The notes below the pieces were generated by a model. It was not told the origin of the DNA, did no database searches, and was given only the letters and a program-made list of their open reading frames with translations. This document shows positions 41,491 to 50,261 of a stretch of DNA of 64,000 nt, piece by piece. The DNA is taken from contig CAWBVW010000005.1 in NCBI GenBank assembly GCA_963792365.1, positions 372,001 to 436,000 on the forward strand. The letters are read 5' to 3'. Numbering within the stretch: the first letter of the stretch is position 1; each line of letters begins with the position of its first letter. The DNA comes from JAOUGY01 sp963792365. Its GTDB lineage: Bacteria; Actinomycetota; Acidimicrobiia; Spongiisociales; ZC4RG35. The translations under genes were made by a program, and so were the position numbers.

Positions 41491-41592
41491 GGATGCTTGA
41501 GGATGACTCCCGCGCAGGCAGGCCGTTTGCCGACCAAGCTCGCTCGGGCCGCAGGGCGCGTGGCGCGGCGGATTGTCGGCGGTCGGAGGTAA

Positions 41593-41611
41593 GAGTTTGC
41601 GAAGCAAACTC
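41593..41611 (-). terminator. Hairpin after the tRNA cluster
   Basis: GAGTTTGC (41593-41600), loop GAA and GCAAACTC (41604-41611) form a perfect 8-bp hairpin 27 bases downstream of tRNA-Val(GAC) on its strand. It is the likely terminator of the Gly-Cys-Val tRNA transcript, although the T-run is only two bases. Confidence 0.65.
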
Positions 41612-41637
41612 AGTTAGCTGGCCGAAGGTCAGCGGCG

Positions 41638-41709
41638 TGGGCCCTACTGGGTTTGAACCAGTGACCTCTTGCGTGTCATGCAAGCGCTCTTCCACTGAGC
41701 TAAGGGCCC
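41638..41709 (-). tRNA. tRNA-Val(GAC)
   Basis: Minus strand, starting GGGCCCTTAGCTCAGTGG. The anticodon stem CTTGC/GCAAG encloses loop ATGACAC, giving GAC (Val). T-loop GTTCAAACC, acceptor GGGCCCT/AGGGCCC, discriminator A. CCA not encoded. Last of three tRNA genes on this strand. Confidence 0.95.
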
Positions 41710-41731
41710 GTTTCAGGCGCACTGCGCCCGG

Positions 41732-41802
41732 AGGCGACGCCCGGAATTGAACCGGGGTGACGGGTTTTGCAGACCCGCGCCTAACCACTCGGCCACGTCG
41801 CC
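41732..41802 (-). tRNA. tRNA-Cys(GCA)
   Basis: Minus strand, starting GGCGACGTGGCCGAGTGG. Anticodon stem CGGGT/ACCCG with loop CTGCAAA gives GCA (Cys). The discriminator is U73, as required by cysteinyl-tRNA synthetase. T-loop GTTCAATTC. CCA not encoded. Confidence 0.95.
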
Positions 41803-41864
41803 TTGTCGATCCAGTCGGACACGACACCGCCCAGCTCGAGGCGAGGGAGGATCCGACCGATCGG

Positions 41865-41940
41865 TGGAGCGGAAGACGGGGCTCGAACCCGCGACCTCAA
41901 CCTTGGCAAGGTTGCGCTCTACCAACTGAGCTACTTCCGC
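41865..41940 (-). tRNA. tRNA-Gly(GCC)
   Basis: Minus strand, starting GCGGAAGTAGCTCAGTTGG. Anticodon stem CAACC/GGTTG with loop TTGCCAA gives GCC (Gly). Discriminator U and an encoded CCA at the 3' end (41865-41867), unlike the other two tRNAs here. First gene of the cluster. Confidence 0.95.
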
Positions 41941-41984
41941 GTGGGAGTCGATGATAGCCGACCTCCAAGACCCAACAAACGCCG

Positions 41985-42416
41985 TCACCGGCCCGTGGAA
42001 CCGAAGCCACCGTCGCCCCGGCTCGACGAATCGAGTTCGTCGACTTCGACGAACGACACCTCGGGGAGCTCGATCACCACCAGCTGGGCGACACGATCCC
42101 CCGGTGCGAAGACCACGGTCTCGGACCCATGGTTGATCAGGAGCACACGAATCTCACCGCGATAGCCAGGGTCGATGAGACCGGGCGCATTCACGAGAGC
42201 GATGCCATGGCGCGAAGCGTGGCCGCTGCGAGGTGTCACGAGGCCGGCGGTGCCGGAAGGTAGCGCAATGGCGAGCCCGGTACCCGCCGACCTGCGCTCG
42301 CCAGGTCGAAGCACGACCTCGTCGATGGTGTGGAGATCGAAACCGGCATCGGTGCCATGGGCGCGACGCGGCAACAATGCCCGCGAATCCAGCCGCACGA
42401 AGCTAATCTCAAACAT
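41985..42416 (-). CDS. dut: dUTP diphosphatase
   Basis: A 143-residue trimeric dUTPase that converts dUTP to dUMP, keeping uracil out of DNA. All five motifs are present: HGTDAGFDL, PRSGHASRHG, NAPGLIDPGYRGEI, PGDRVAQLV and the C-terminal RGDGGFGSTG. ATG 42416 starts MFEISFVRLD, standard for the family; its ribosome site is weak. It is divergent from the next gene and lies just upstream of the tRNA cluster on the same strand. Confidence 0.93.
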   Translation of the reverse strand: MFEISFVRLDSRALLPRRAHGTDAGFDLHTIDEVVLRPGERRSAGTGLAIALPSGTAGLVTPRSGHASRHGIALVNAPGLIDPGYRGEIRVLLINHGSETVVFAPGDRVAQLVVIELPEVSFVEVDELDSSSRGDGGFGSTGR

Positions 42417-42464
42417 GTTCAAATCACGTGGGGCGTCCGGGCGGACCGACCACGGAGCTGAAGA

Positions 42465-43616
42465 GTGCCACACGGCTACTGTACCGAGTGCCGAGCGCGG
42501 GTGACCGCCGTCGACGGGCGTTGCCTTCTCGGCCACCGGGTCGACCAATCAACCATCTCTTCTCGGCGGGGACGCCGTATCAGCGGTGCAGCCGCGGCCG
42601 GGCTCGCCGTCCTCGATCGAGTGCGAACCACGGCGGATCACGCCGAGTCTCCCACGCAGAGACCCACTCCGTCGCGCCCGTCCGGGCAGCCGCCGCGAGA
42701 CCATCTGGTCGACACCGGACAACAGCGAGCCGTCAATCGCGCGGCCGCGTCGACCGCCCTGGCCGATCGGCCCGTGGCGCCCCGTTCCCCCACCGGGAGC
42801 GCCGGGGTCGACCTGAATCCCACCGGCGAAATGGTCATACAACTGTGGGACGAGACTCCCGACGCACCAGCTTTGGAGTCCTGGGACTCCGAAGAGGCCC
42901 TGTCGGCCATGCCCGAACGCAGCGCTGCGCGAATCGTCAGCTTCGGCCTCCTCGCGGTGGCGCTCGTGGCAATGATCATTGCCGTATCGCTCATCTTCGG
43001 CAGTGGTTCCTCGGTTCGGGAAGACCTCGTGGCGGCATCGAGGGATCTCGCGCAGACGCTCGGGGCCTTCGACTCGTCGGCGAACCCAGACTTCTCCGAC
43101 GTGGACGCCTCCGCCCGCCGATTGTTGGAAACCGCCCAAGAACTGGAGATCGGTGATGCGGACCGTGCCCTGGCGATCGACGCATCCGGGCAGGTGCTCG
43201 AGGCCGAACGCTCGTTGAGCGAAGCCCTGGCGTACGAGACAGGTTTTGTCGTGTTCGTCGGACGCCCGTCGCTGCCGGCATCCACCGAAGATCTCTCCGA
43301 GATCAGCGAGCAGTACACGTCATGGCTCACATCGCTCCTGGGAGTGATCCAACCGGTGCCGGATCAACCGGCGTTTGCGGAGCACGGGACGCTCGTCGAC
43401 CGTTTCTCGGACGCCAGCTCGGCGCTTCAGGCCCAGTATCTCGACGCGTTGAGGTCTGGCGATGCTGGTGCGGCCACCGCAGCCCTCGAGAAGATCGACG
43501 CTCGGGTGGCGGAGCTCGAAGCCTCGCTGACGACCGCGATGGCACAGGCCCGGCGTGCGTTCGACACAGCATCGACCGACGCCTCGCAGATGCTCGGTCG
43601 GATCGGAACGGGCTGA
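42465..43616 (+). CDS. Membrane protein with an N-terminal zinc-ribbon-like motif
   Basis: A 383-residue protein. The first 25 residues hold HGYCTECRARV and DGRCLLGH, a possible zinc ribbon. A long disordered Pro/Arg/Ser-rich part covers about 30-135, one membrane helix about 163-187 (SFGLLAVALVAMIIAVSLIF), and the rest is an extracytoplasmic, helical, Ala/Glu-rich domain. Start is GTG 42465. No catalytic motif. The layout suggests a sensor or cell-envelope protein; I do not recognise the family. Confidence 0.7.
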   Translation: MPHGYCTECRARVTAVDGRCLLGHRVDQSTISSRRGRRISGAAAAGLAVLDRVRTTADHAESPTQRPTPSRPSGQPPRDHLVDTGQQRAVNRAAASTALADRPVAPRSPTGSAGVDLNPTGEMVIQLWDETPDAPALESWDSEEALSAMPERSAARIVSFGLLAVALVAMIIAVSLIFGSGSSVREDLVAASRDLAQTLGAFDSSANPDFSDVDASARRLLETAQELEIGDADRALAIDASGQVLEAERSLSEALAYETGFVVFVGRPSLPASTEDLSEISEQYTSWLTSLLGVIQPVPDQPAFAEHGTLVDRFSDASSALQAQYLDALRSGDAGAATAALEKIDARVAELEASLTTAMAQARRAFDTASTDASQMLGRIGTG

Positions 43617-43619
43617 GCT

Positions 43620-44084
43620 TCAGCTCTCGGGCGGTTGAAGGCTCGCCTCCAACTCTGCGAGCTCGCGCTCGAAGTCGCCAACGTCACGGAAGTCCTTGTA
43701 GACGCTGGCGAACCGCAGCGAGGCGATCTCGTCGAGGGCCCGTAGACGTTCGAGGACCATGAAGCCGAGCCTCTCGGATGAGACCGGACCGGGACGGGCA
43801 CGGATCTCGCCCTCAACGGCATCGATGAGGGCATCGACCTGGCCACCGAGAACAGGACGATCAGCCAGCGCCGCCTCGACACCTCTTCTCAGCTTGGCGC
43901 TGTCGAATGGCTCGCTCTGCCCCGACCGTTTGACGACCATCACCGACGACACGACACGTTCGTACGTCGAGAACCTGGACTCACATCGCTCGCAGACACG
44001 TCGGCGTCGAATCGACGTCCCGTTCTCGGCGGGTCGGGAATCTATGACGCGACTGGCGGAATGTCCGCAGGAGGGGCACTGCAT
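43620..44084 (-). CDS. nrdR: Transcriptional repressor NrdR
   Basis: A 154-residue regulator of ribonucleotide reductase genes. The N-terminal zinc ribbon is MQCPSCGHSASRVIDSRP plus RRVCERCESRFSTYER. The ATP-cone follows (VMVVKRSGQSEPFDSAKLRR, ADRPVLGGQVDALIDAVE) and senses dATP/ATP. It lies 57 bases downstream of the LysM gene on the same strand, so it may share the SOS-controlled promoter region. The end converges on the preceding plus-strand gene. Confidence 0.93.
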   Translation of the reverse strand: MQCPSCGHSASRVIDSRPAENGTSIRRRRVCERCESRFSTYERVVSSVMVVKRSGQSEPFDSAKLRRGVEAALADRPVLGGQVDALIDAVEGEIRARPGPVSSERLGFMVLERLRALDEIASLRFASVYKDFRDVGDFERELAELEASLQPPES

Positions 44085-44141
44085 GAGAGCCCCAGGCTAG
44101 TGGCGGATGGACGTGTACCCGGCTCAGGCCCGCCGCGAGCG

Positions 44142-44417
44142 TCATCCCACCGGGATCATCAAGATCTGGCCAGGGTGCAGCGCAGAGCTCTCGAGTTCGT
44201 TCAGTTCGCGGATCAGGGCGACGGACTCGCGGACGTCGTCACCCGACGACGTGAATCCCTGGGCGATGGCCCACAACGTGTCTCCCGATCGAACGCGATG
44301 TTCCATCGTGATCGACGGCTCGCTCGCAGCGCCCGTGCCACCGAGAAGAAGAAGGATCGCAACGAGCGCGATCAGGAGAATCAACAGCCTGCCGGGCAGG
44401 ATGCGTACGCTTGTCAT
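44142..44417 (-). CDS. LysM-domain membrane protein next to lexA (YneA-like)
   Basis: A 91-residue protein: one N-terminal membrane helix (LLILLIALVAILLLLGG) and a single LysM domain (HRVRSGDTLWAIAQGF to HPGQILMIPV) facing the cell wall. Small LysM proteins divergent from lexA, such as YneA of Bacillus and Rv2719c of mycobacteria, delay cell division during SOS; the same role is inferred. ATG 44417 follows GAGGAAGGG. A 380-base leader separates it from the SOS boxes. Confidence 0.8.
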   Translation of the reverse strand: MTSVRILPGRLLILLIALVAILLLLGGTGAASEPSITMEHRVRSGDTLWAIAQGFTSSGDDVRESVALIRELNELESSALHPGQILMIPVG

Positions 44418-44799
44418 GTCGACCCTTCCTCTTCTCGATGTCTGGTTGCCCGATGTGGGCGTTGCCCCAACGTACGGTCGGGGTGTGACAGAATCTCCGA
44501 GGTCACCCATCGTCGCCGTGCTGGACCGTCGGGTCGGCTCCACCCCAGAGCCCCCTACCGTCGCTCGAACATGACGCACACCTCCGGCGGCCAGACGGCC
44601 GTCGGTGGTCGAATCCACCACCGGGATGGCGAGCATCTGATCGTGGTCACGTGCACTCGGCCGCATCCGAGCATGCCCCACCCCACCCTCGATGGAAGGT
44701 CGGGTGGCGTGACGGGATCGATCACCTCGACGGGCGTCGCCGGTGCGGGTGACATTCACCATGGGGCTCATGCCACTCGGTTGTGTGGTGCGGGTTACC
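44418..44799. other. Long leader between the LysM gene and the SOS boxes
   Basis: The minus strand is open through this stretch in frame with the LysM gene, but the translation is low-complexity (Arg, Thr, Gly) and lacks protein character, so I treat it as untranslated. It may be a long 5' leader of the LysM-nrdR transcript. No known riboswitch was recognised. Confidence 0.4.
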
Positions 44800-44815
44800 T
44801 CGAACATCTGTTCGG
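44800..44815. promoter_or_regulatory. SOS box 1 (lexA/LysM region)
   Basis: TCGAACATCTGTTCGG matches the Gram-positive/actinobacterial LexA site CGAAC-N4-GTTCG perfectly. It is the box nearest the LysM gene. Confidence 0.85.
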
Positions 44816-44823
44816 CCACTGTA

Positions 44824-44839
44824 CCGAACGTCTGTTCGA
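44824..44839. promoter_or_regulatory. SOS box 2 (lexA/LysM region)
   Basis: CCGAACGTCTGTTCGA is a perfect CGAAC-N4-GTTCG site, 24 bases from box 1. The spacing of about two helix turns would let two LexA dimers bind side by side. Confidence 0.85.
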
Positions 44840-44848
44840 TTCGTCAAG

Positions 44849-44864
44849 TCGAACACATGTTTGG
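44849..44864. promoter_or_regulatory. SOS box 3 (lexA/LysM region)
   Basis: TCGAACACATGTTTGG has one mismatch (GTTTG for GTTCG) to the consensus. Confidence 0.75.
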
Positions 44865-44890
44865 ATCGCGAACTCGAAACCACTACACTA

Positions 44891-44906
44891 TCGAACACAC
44901 ATTCGC
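44891..44906. promoter_or_regulatory. SOS box 4 (lexA promoter side)
   Basis: TCGAACACACATTCGC has one mismatch in the core (ATTCG for GTTCG). It is nearest lexA and probably serves autoregulation. Confidence 0.7.
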
Positions 44907-44969
44907 CCCCCGAGGGCGGTCAGAGATCGGTGACCCGTCGATCTCGCCCAGACCAGGAGGTCGACGACG

Positions 44970-45623
44970 ATGGCAGTGAAGAAGGACAAAGCGATCAGCG
45001 ATCGACAGCGCCAGGTACTGGACTTCATCCGGGAGACGGTCGCAGCTCGCGGCTATCCCCCGTCGGTGCGCGAGATCGGAGAGGCCGTCGGTCTCTCTTC
45101 CCCATCCACGGTGCACAGCCACCTCTCCTCGCTCGCCAAAGCCGGTTTGATCCGCAAGGACCCCAGCAAGCCCCGAGCCATCGAGGTGCTGGGAGAACCC
45201 ACCTCCGCCGTGGCGCCGGCGCCCGAGCCGACCCGGGACGACGTTCGTGACGTACCGCTCGTCGGTCGGATCGCCGCCGGTCGACCGATCCTCGCCGAAC
45301 AGGACGTGGAGGACGTGATGGCACTCCCCACCGACCTGGTGGGATCAGGCCCAGTGTTCATGCTGACCGTTCGAGGCGACTCGATGATCGACGCCGGGAT
45401 CCTCGATGGCGACTATGTCGTCGTCCGGAGCCAGGCCGATGCGAACGATGGCGAGATCGTTGCGGCTCTGGTCGACGAAGAGGAGGCCACCGTGAAGCGT
45501 CTCCGCCGCCGCGATGGGAAGGTCGTGCTCGAAGCGGAGAATCCTGCATATGAGCCCATGGTCTTCGACGGCGGCGTCCGGATCGTCGGCAAGGTGGTTT
45601 CGGTGCTCAGGAAGGTCCGCTGA
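44970..45623 (+). CDS. lexA: LexA repressor, SOS response
   Basis: A 217-residue repressor. The winged helix covers about 8-72 (SDRQRQVLDFIRETVAARGY, PPSVREIGEAVGLSSPSTVH, SHLSSLAKAGLIRKD). The Ala-Gly cleavage site is in RIAAGRP; the catalytic serine is in VRGDSMIDAGI and the lysine in EATVKRLRRR. RecA filaments trigger self-cleavage after DNA damage. Four SOS boxes upstream imply autorepression and control of the divergent LysM gene. Its end overlaps the convergent dapF end by 17 bases. Confidence 0.96.
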   Translation: MAVKKDKAISDRQRQVLDFIRETVAARGYPPSVREIGEAVGLSSPSTVHSHLSSLAKAGLIRKDPSKPRAIEVLGEPTSAVAPAPEPTRDDVRDVPLVGRIAAGRPILAEQDVEDVMALPTDLVGSGPVFMLTVRGDSMIDAGILDGDYVVVRSQADANDGEIVAALVDEEEATVKRLRRRDGKVVLEAENPAYEPMVFDGGVRIVGKVVSVLRKVR

Positions 45624-46365
45624 GCGCCAACTGGCCCTCGAACACGGTCTCCGCCGGACCGACGAGCCACACGCGATCGTCGAACTCGACGCGTCCCACA
45701 CCGCCCGGAACGACGACTTCGACGCTGTCACCGCTGACCTGACCCGACGCTCGCGCGACACTCGCCACGGCGACCATCCCGGTGCCACACGCAAGAGTCT
45801 CGCCCACGCCTCGCTCCCAGACCCGCATGGTGACGGAGTCGGAGCCGGTCGGCAGGTAGAACTCGACGTTGGTGCCATCTGGAAAACGGCTGTGGTGCTC
45901 GACTCGCGGTCCGACCTCATCGAGGGCGACCTGGATCGGGTCGGACAGCGCCACCGCATGAGGATTGCCGACATCGACCGTTGCATAATCGATCCCGTCG
46001 ACGACCACCGTCCCGCCCAGACTCACAGGACCCAATTCCACCGTCACGGTGCCGTCACCGATGCGAACGCGACGAGATCCAATGGGAGTCTCGACGATGA
46101 ACTCGGGCGAACTCACCAGCCCGAGATCGACCGCCCGGCGCGCCACACATCTCAGCCCGTTGCCGCACATCTCCGCTGCCGAACCGTCGGCGTTCCAATA
46201 CCCCATGTGGACCGAGTCGCCCCGGGAAGAGACCTGCAGGACGCCGTCGGCACCGACGCCGAATCGGCGGTCGCACACTCGACGAACCAGATCCGGCGTG
46301 ACGTCGATCTCGCCGTCGACCACGACGAAGTCGTTGCCGAGTCCCTGCATCTTCACGAAGTCCAC
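45607..46365 (-). CDS. dapF: Diaminopimelate epimerase
   Basis: A 252-residue epimerase that makes meso-diaminopimelate for lysine and peptidoglycan. The two catalytic cysteines are visible in AEMCGNGLRC and ETLACGTGMVAVA. The start VDFVKMQGLGNDFVVVDGE is standard; GTG 46365 follows GAGAGG. Its first bases overlap the end of miaA by 13 bases, so miaB-miaA-dapF are one transcript. Its last 17 bases overlap lexA on the opposite strand. Confidence 0.93.
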   Translation of the reverse strand: MDFVKMQGLGNDFVVVDGEIDVTPDLVRRVCDRRFGVGADGVLQVSSRGDSVHMGYWNADGSAAEMCGNGLRCVARRAVDLGLVSSPEFIVETPIGSRRVRIGDGTVTVELGPVSLGGTVVVDGIDYATVDVGNPHAVALSDPIQVALDEVGPRVEHHSRFPDGTNVEFYLPTGSDSVTMRVWERGVGETLACGTGMVAVASVARASGQVSGDSVEVVVPGGVGRVEFDDRVWLVGPAETVFEGQLALSGPS

Positions 46366-47255
46366 GAACGTACCTCTCGCTCGATCTCGTCGACCAGACC
46401 CGACACTGCGTCGGCGTCCGAGGCATCGATCCATCGTATTCGGGGGTCACGACGGAAGTACGTTCGCTGCTGTTTCGCCAGGGCCCATGTGGCACGAAGC
46501 ACCTCCTCGAATCCGCGGTCCTCATCGAGATCCCCCTCGACGACCGCCGACAGTTGCTTGTATCCCACCGCCTGCGACGCCTGGACACCAAGACGGCCCC
46601 GAAGACGCCGGACCTCGTCCATCAATCCCATGGCCCGCATCTCTTCGACCCGGGTGGAGATCCGCAGGCGCAGATCCGTTGATCGATCCAGGCCGAACAC
46701 GATCACAGGCCTGGTGGGCCGGTAGTCGCGCACGGCGGCTGCCGCCGGTGACCGGTGGCGTTCTGTGGGAGTGAGTCCGGTCAACCGGAGGATCTCGACG
46801 GCACGGACCACCCGACGCCGATTCTTCAGGTCGACGACTGCGTCGGCGCCGGGATCGCTCTGCCGGAGTTCCCCGACCAGCTCGACGTCGCTCACCGCCT
46901 CCAACTCACTACGCAGATCCTTGCTCGAAGGAGGGAACTCGAGCGGGTCGACGACCGCCCGGAAATGTAGACCACTGCCGCCGACGATGACCACCGGTAT
47001 CTCGGCGGCGTCGATCTCGGCCCGCGCCATCGTCTGGAACGCTGCGACGGAGAAGTCGGCTTCCGGCTCCACGACGTCGATCATGGCGTGCGGCACCTCT
47101 GCACGATCGTCCGGCGACGGTTTCGCCGTCCCGATGTCCATGCCACGAAAGACCTGCATCGAATCCACCGACAGGAGCATGGCCCCGGTTCGTCGAGCCG
47201 CCTGCAATGCCACCTCGGACTTGCCCGATGCCGTCGGCCCGACGATGGCGATCAA
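46353..47255 (-). CDS. miaA: tRNA dimethylallyltransferase
   Basis: A 300-residue enzyme that adds the dimethylallyl group to A37 of tRNAs reading U-starting codons. The P-loop is VGPTASGKSEVAL, followed by SVDSMQVFRGMDIGTAKP, VVIVGGSGLHFRAVVDP, LKNRRRVVRAVEI and GYKQL. Start is TTG 47255, five bases after the miaB stop; no ATG or GTG nearby preserves the P-loop strand. It works with MiaB, whose gene precedes it. Confidence 0.93.
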   Translation of the reverse strand: MIAIVGPTASGKSEVALQAARRTGAMLLSVDSMQVFRGMDIGTAKPSPDDRAEVPHAMIDVVEPEADFSVAAFQTMARAEIDAAEIPVVIVGGSGLHFRAVVDPLEFPPSSKDLRSELEAVSDVELVGELRQSDPGADAVVDLKNRRRVVRAVEILRLTGLTPTERHRSPAAAAVRDYRPTRPVIVFGLDRSTDLRLRISTRVEEMRAMGLMDEVRRLRGRLGVQASQAVGYKQLSAVVEGDLDEDRGFEEVLRATWALAKQQRTYFRRDPRIRWIDASDADAVSGLVDEIEREVRSWTS

Positions 47256-47260
47256 CGGGG

Positions 47261-48652
47261 TCAGACGAGCTCCCCGGTGAGGTGGTGGAGAGACGTGTCA
47301 ACGATTCTGGCGTCGACGAACGTACCGACGGGAATGAGACCCCTGGTGTGGACCACCTTGCCGCCGCGAGTGCGGGTGGTGGCGACGGCGGGATCTCTCT
47401 TGGACGGACCCTCGGACAACACCTCGAGAGTCCGGCCCAGCCACCGCCGGCTGCGCGCTTCGGTGACGGCATTCTGAGTCTCCAGCAGGCGCTGGAACCG
47501 TTCCTGAACGACCTCCGGATCGACGAACCGGTCGTCGTAGTCGGCGGCCGCCGTTCCAGGTCGGGGCGAGAAGATGAACATGAAGGCCTGATCGAACCGG
47601 GCCGCCTCGATCACCTCCAGCGTCCGCTCGAAGTCGTCGTCGGCCTCACCGGGGAACCCGACGATGATGTCGGTCGACACCGACAGATCGGGGATGACCT
47701 CACGGGCCATCTCCAGACGTGTCAGGTACTTCTCAACGGTGTATCCACGGTGCATGGCCCTCAGGATGCTGTTACTCCCCGACTGGAGCGGGAAGTGAAG
47801 CTGTTCGCAGACCGTCTCGGTCTCCGCCATCGCCTCGGCGACCTCACGGCCGAAGTCGTTCGGGTGCGGGCTGGTGAAGCGCACCCGGCGGATTCCCTCG
47901 ACTGCTCCAACCTGGCGCAGCAGCTCTCCGAACAGCGGTCGACGGCGCCCGTCGAGCGCGAGATCGCGGCCATAGGTGTCGACATTTTGTCCGAGCAGGG
48001 TGACCTCCGACACCCCATCGGCAACCAGCCCTCTGACCTCTTGGAGGATGTCTCCGGGTCGGCGAGAGATCTCGGGTCCGCGGACAGACGGCACGATGCA
48101 AAATGTGCACGAGTTGTTGCATCCGACCTGGATGGTCACCCAAGCCGAATGCGCCACTTCGCGACGCACTGGAAGCGACGAAGGCATGGCCTGCAGCGCG
48201 TCGACCACCTCGGTGATCGGACCCCAATCCTCGACGTGGTCCAACAGGTCGATGACCCGATCCAGGTTGTGTGTCCCCAGCACGACGTCCACCCAGGGTG
48301 CGCGCTCCCGAACCATTTCCCGGTCCTTCTGGGCTGCGCAGCCGCCCACCATCAGACGCATCTCGGGGTTCAGGTCTTTGATCGCCTTCAGATTGCCGAG
48401 CGTGCCGTAGAGCTTGTTGTCGGCGTTCTCTCTGATGGTGCAGGTGTTGATGAAGACCACATCGGCGTCCTCGTAGCCATCGGCAGGAACCATGCCGTCT
48501 GCCTCGAACAGGCCTGCGACTCGCTCGGAGTCGTGCTCGTTCATCTGGCAGCCGAATGTGCGTACGAGGTAGCGGGCGCCTGATCGGCTCGGCGATCGGT
48601 ACGGTCGTTCGCGAACAGCAGGATCAGGAAGCAGCACCGATTCCATGATCAT
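47261..48652 (-). CDS. miaB: tRNA-2-methylthio-N6-dimethylallyladenosine synthase
   Basis: A 463-residue radical-SAM methylthiotransferase acting on the product of MiaA. The N-terminal UPF0004 domain has the cluster cysteines (RTFGCQMNEHDSERVAGLFE, INTCTIRENA, GGCAAQ). The radical-SAM motif is CNNSCTFCIVPSVRG, and a TRAM domain ends the protein. ATG 48652 overlaps the stop of rny. Full length compared with the family. Confidence 0.95.
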   Translation of the reverse strand: MIMESVLLPDPAVRERPYRSPSRSGARYLVRTFGCQMNEHDSERVAGLFEADGMVPADGYEDADVVFINTCTIRENADNKLYGTLGNLKAIKDLNPEMRLMVGGCAAQKDREMVRERAPWVDVVLGTHNLDRVIDLLDHVEDWGPITEVVDALQAMPSSLPVRREVAHSAWVTIQVGCNNSCTFCIVPSVRGPEISRRPGDILQEVRGLVADGVSEVTLLGQNVDTYGRDLALDGRRRPLFGELLRQVGAVEGIRRVRFTSPHPNDFGREVAEAMAETETVCEQLHFPLQSGSNSILRAMHRGYTVEKYLTRLEMAREVIPDLSVSTDIIVGFPGEADDDFERTLEVIEAARFDQAFMFIFSPRPGTAAADYDDRFVDPEVVQERFQRLLETQNAVTEARSRRWLGRTLEVLSEGPSKRDPAVATTRTRGGKVVHTRGLIPVGTFVDARIVDTSLHHLTGELV

Positions 48653-50197
48653 CAGCGGGCGTAGTCGGTGGCTCGGAACTCGCGAATAACCGTCACCTGG
48701 ATCTGGCCCGGGTACTGGAGGTCTTCTTCCAGTTTGCGGGCGATACGTCTGGAGAGGTCGCTGGCAGCCAGGTCGTCGATCTCACCGGGATCGACCACCA
48801 CGCGAACCTCGCGTCCTGCCTGCATGGCGAACACACGCTCGACACCTTCGAAGTCCAACGCCAGCTTCTCCAGCCGCTCGAGACGGCGCACATACGACTC
48901 GAGGGCTTCGCGGACGCGCCCCGGGCCGGGCAGCGGAAACGGCATCCGCCGCCTGTACGAGCACGGCTAGCACCGTCCGAGGCTCCACCTCGTTGTGATG
49001 CGCCTCGATGCCGTGGACGACCGACGGATCCTCTCCGAAGCGACGGGCGATCTCAGCGCCGATGAGGGCATGCGAGCCCTCGACCTCATGGGTGACGGCC
49101 TTTCCGATGTCGTGAAGTAGGGCCGCTCGCTTGACCGGGGCGGTATCGACACCGAGCTCGCTGGCGAGCATGGCCGCCACATGTGCGGACTCGACGAGAT
49201 GATTGAGCACGTTCTGCCCGTACGAAGTCCGGTACTTGAGGCGCCCGAGCAACGTCACGAGCTCCGGGTTCATTCGTGACACCCCGACCTCGAGCAACGC
49301 CCATTCTCCCGAGTCCCGTACGGCCTGTTCCACCTCGGCCTGGGCCTTCTGATAGGCCTCCTCGATCGAAGCCGGGTGAATGCGACCGTCGGCGACCAAT
49401 CGCTCGAGCGTGAGCCGTGCCACCTCTCGTCGCACGGGATCGAACGATGCGACGGACACCGCCTCTGGCGTGTCGTCGACGATCAGGTTGACACCGGTGA
49501 CCGACTCGAGGGCGCGAATGTTCCTGCCCTCACGTCCGATGATCCGGCCCTTCATCTCGTCGGATGGAAGGGAGATCACCGACACGGTGGATTCGGTGAC
49601 CACCTCGGATGCCAGACGTTGGATGGCCGTGGCCAGAATCCGTCGAGCGCGCTTGTCCGCTTCTTCTCGGGCTTTGATCTCGAGGTCCCTCACCAAGAAC
49701 ATGGCGTCCCGACGGGCCTCGTCCTCGACCTGAGCCAGCAACTGCTCCTTGGCGGCGATGGCGTCCAAGCCGGCGAGCCACGCGAGCTCTTGGCGTCCCG
49801 ATTCCCGAAGCTGCTCGGCCTCGGATCGGGTCTCGGTGATCTCGCGCTCGCGCTGGAGAACCATCTGCTCGCGGGTCGCCAAGTTGGCAGCACGCTGATC
49901 CAATGTCTCTTCGCGCTGGCTGAGGCGGCTCTCCATGTTGTCGAGCTCCACCTGGCGGTGCGCCAGCTGGGCCTCTTCACGCTCGCGGAATCCATCCGCT
50001 CGAGCCCGGCCTTCCTCCTCGGCGCGGGCGAGAATCCGCTGCGCCTCCAACCTCGCCGATGACAGAATTTCTTCGCCGTCACCCCCGGTCGAAGCCCGAT
50101 CCGACCGGCCGACGGCTCGGGCGAGGAGATATCCCCCTCCACCTGCCATCACAGCGGCGAGGACCACAGCCAGTGCCACGATCGCCGGACTGTCCAT
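48652..50197 (-). pseudogene. rny: Ribonuclease Y, with an apparent frameshift near the 3' end
   Basis: From ATG 50197 the protein has an N-terminal membrane helix, a long charged coiled coil (about 45-180), a KH domain (MKGRIIGREGRNIRALESVT) and the HD domain (ALLHDIGKAVTHEVEGSHAL). After AADAVSAARPGAR the frame is lost. One extra C near 48913-48916 restores REALESYVRRLERLEKL, through FAMQAGREVRVVVDP to the normal end at 48652. Both parts are highly conserved and miaB overlaps its end, so an indel error in the sequence is as likely as true loss of this central RNase. Confidence 0.85.
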
Positions 50198-50235
50198 CGT
50201 TCCTCATTTCATGCCTGCCCGCCGAAAACGAAGGC

Positions 50236-50261
50236 GTGCCGAGCCCGCAGGGACTCGGCAC
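50236..50261 (-). terminator. Hairpin between recA and rny
   Basis: GTGCCGAG (50236-50243) and CTCGGCAC (50254-50261) are a perfect 8-bp inverted repeat with a 10-base loop, downstream of the recA stop on its strand. It lacks a T-run. It may be the recA terminator or attenuate transcription into rny. Confidence 0.5.

Noticed and set aside
44418..44819. 135-residue N-terminal extension of the LysM protein
   Set aside because: The frame is open but low-complexity, would bury the membrane helix, and would run through an SOS box. ATG 44417 has a strong ribosome site.
47207..48583. A 458-residue plus-strand frame
   Set aside because: It is the antisense of miaB, whose radical-SAM motifs and overlaps with miaA and rny are unambiguous.
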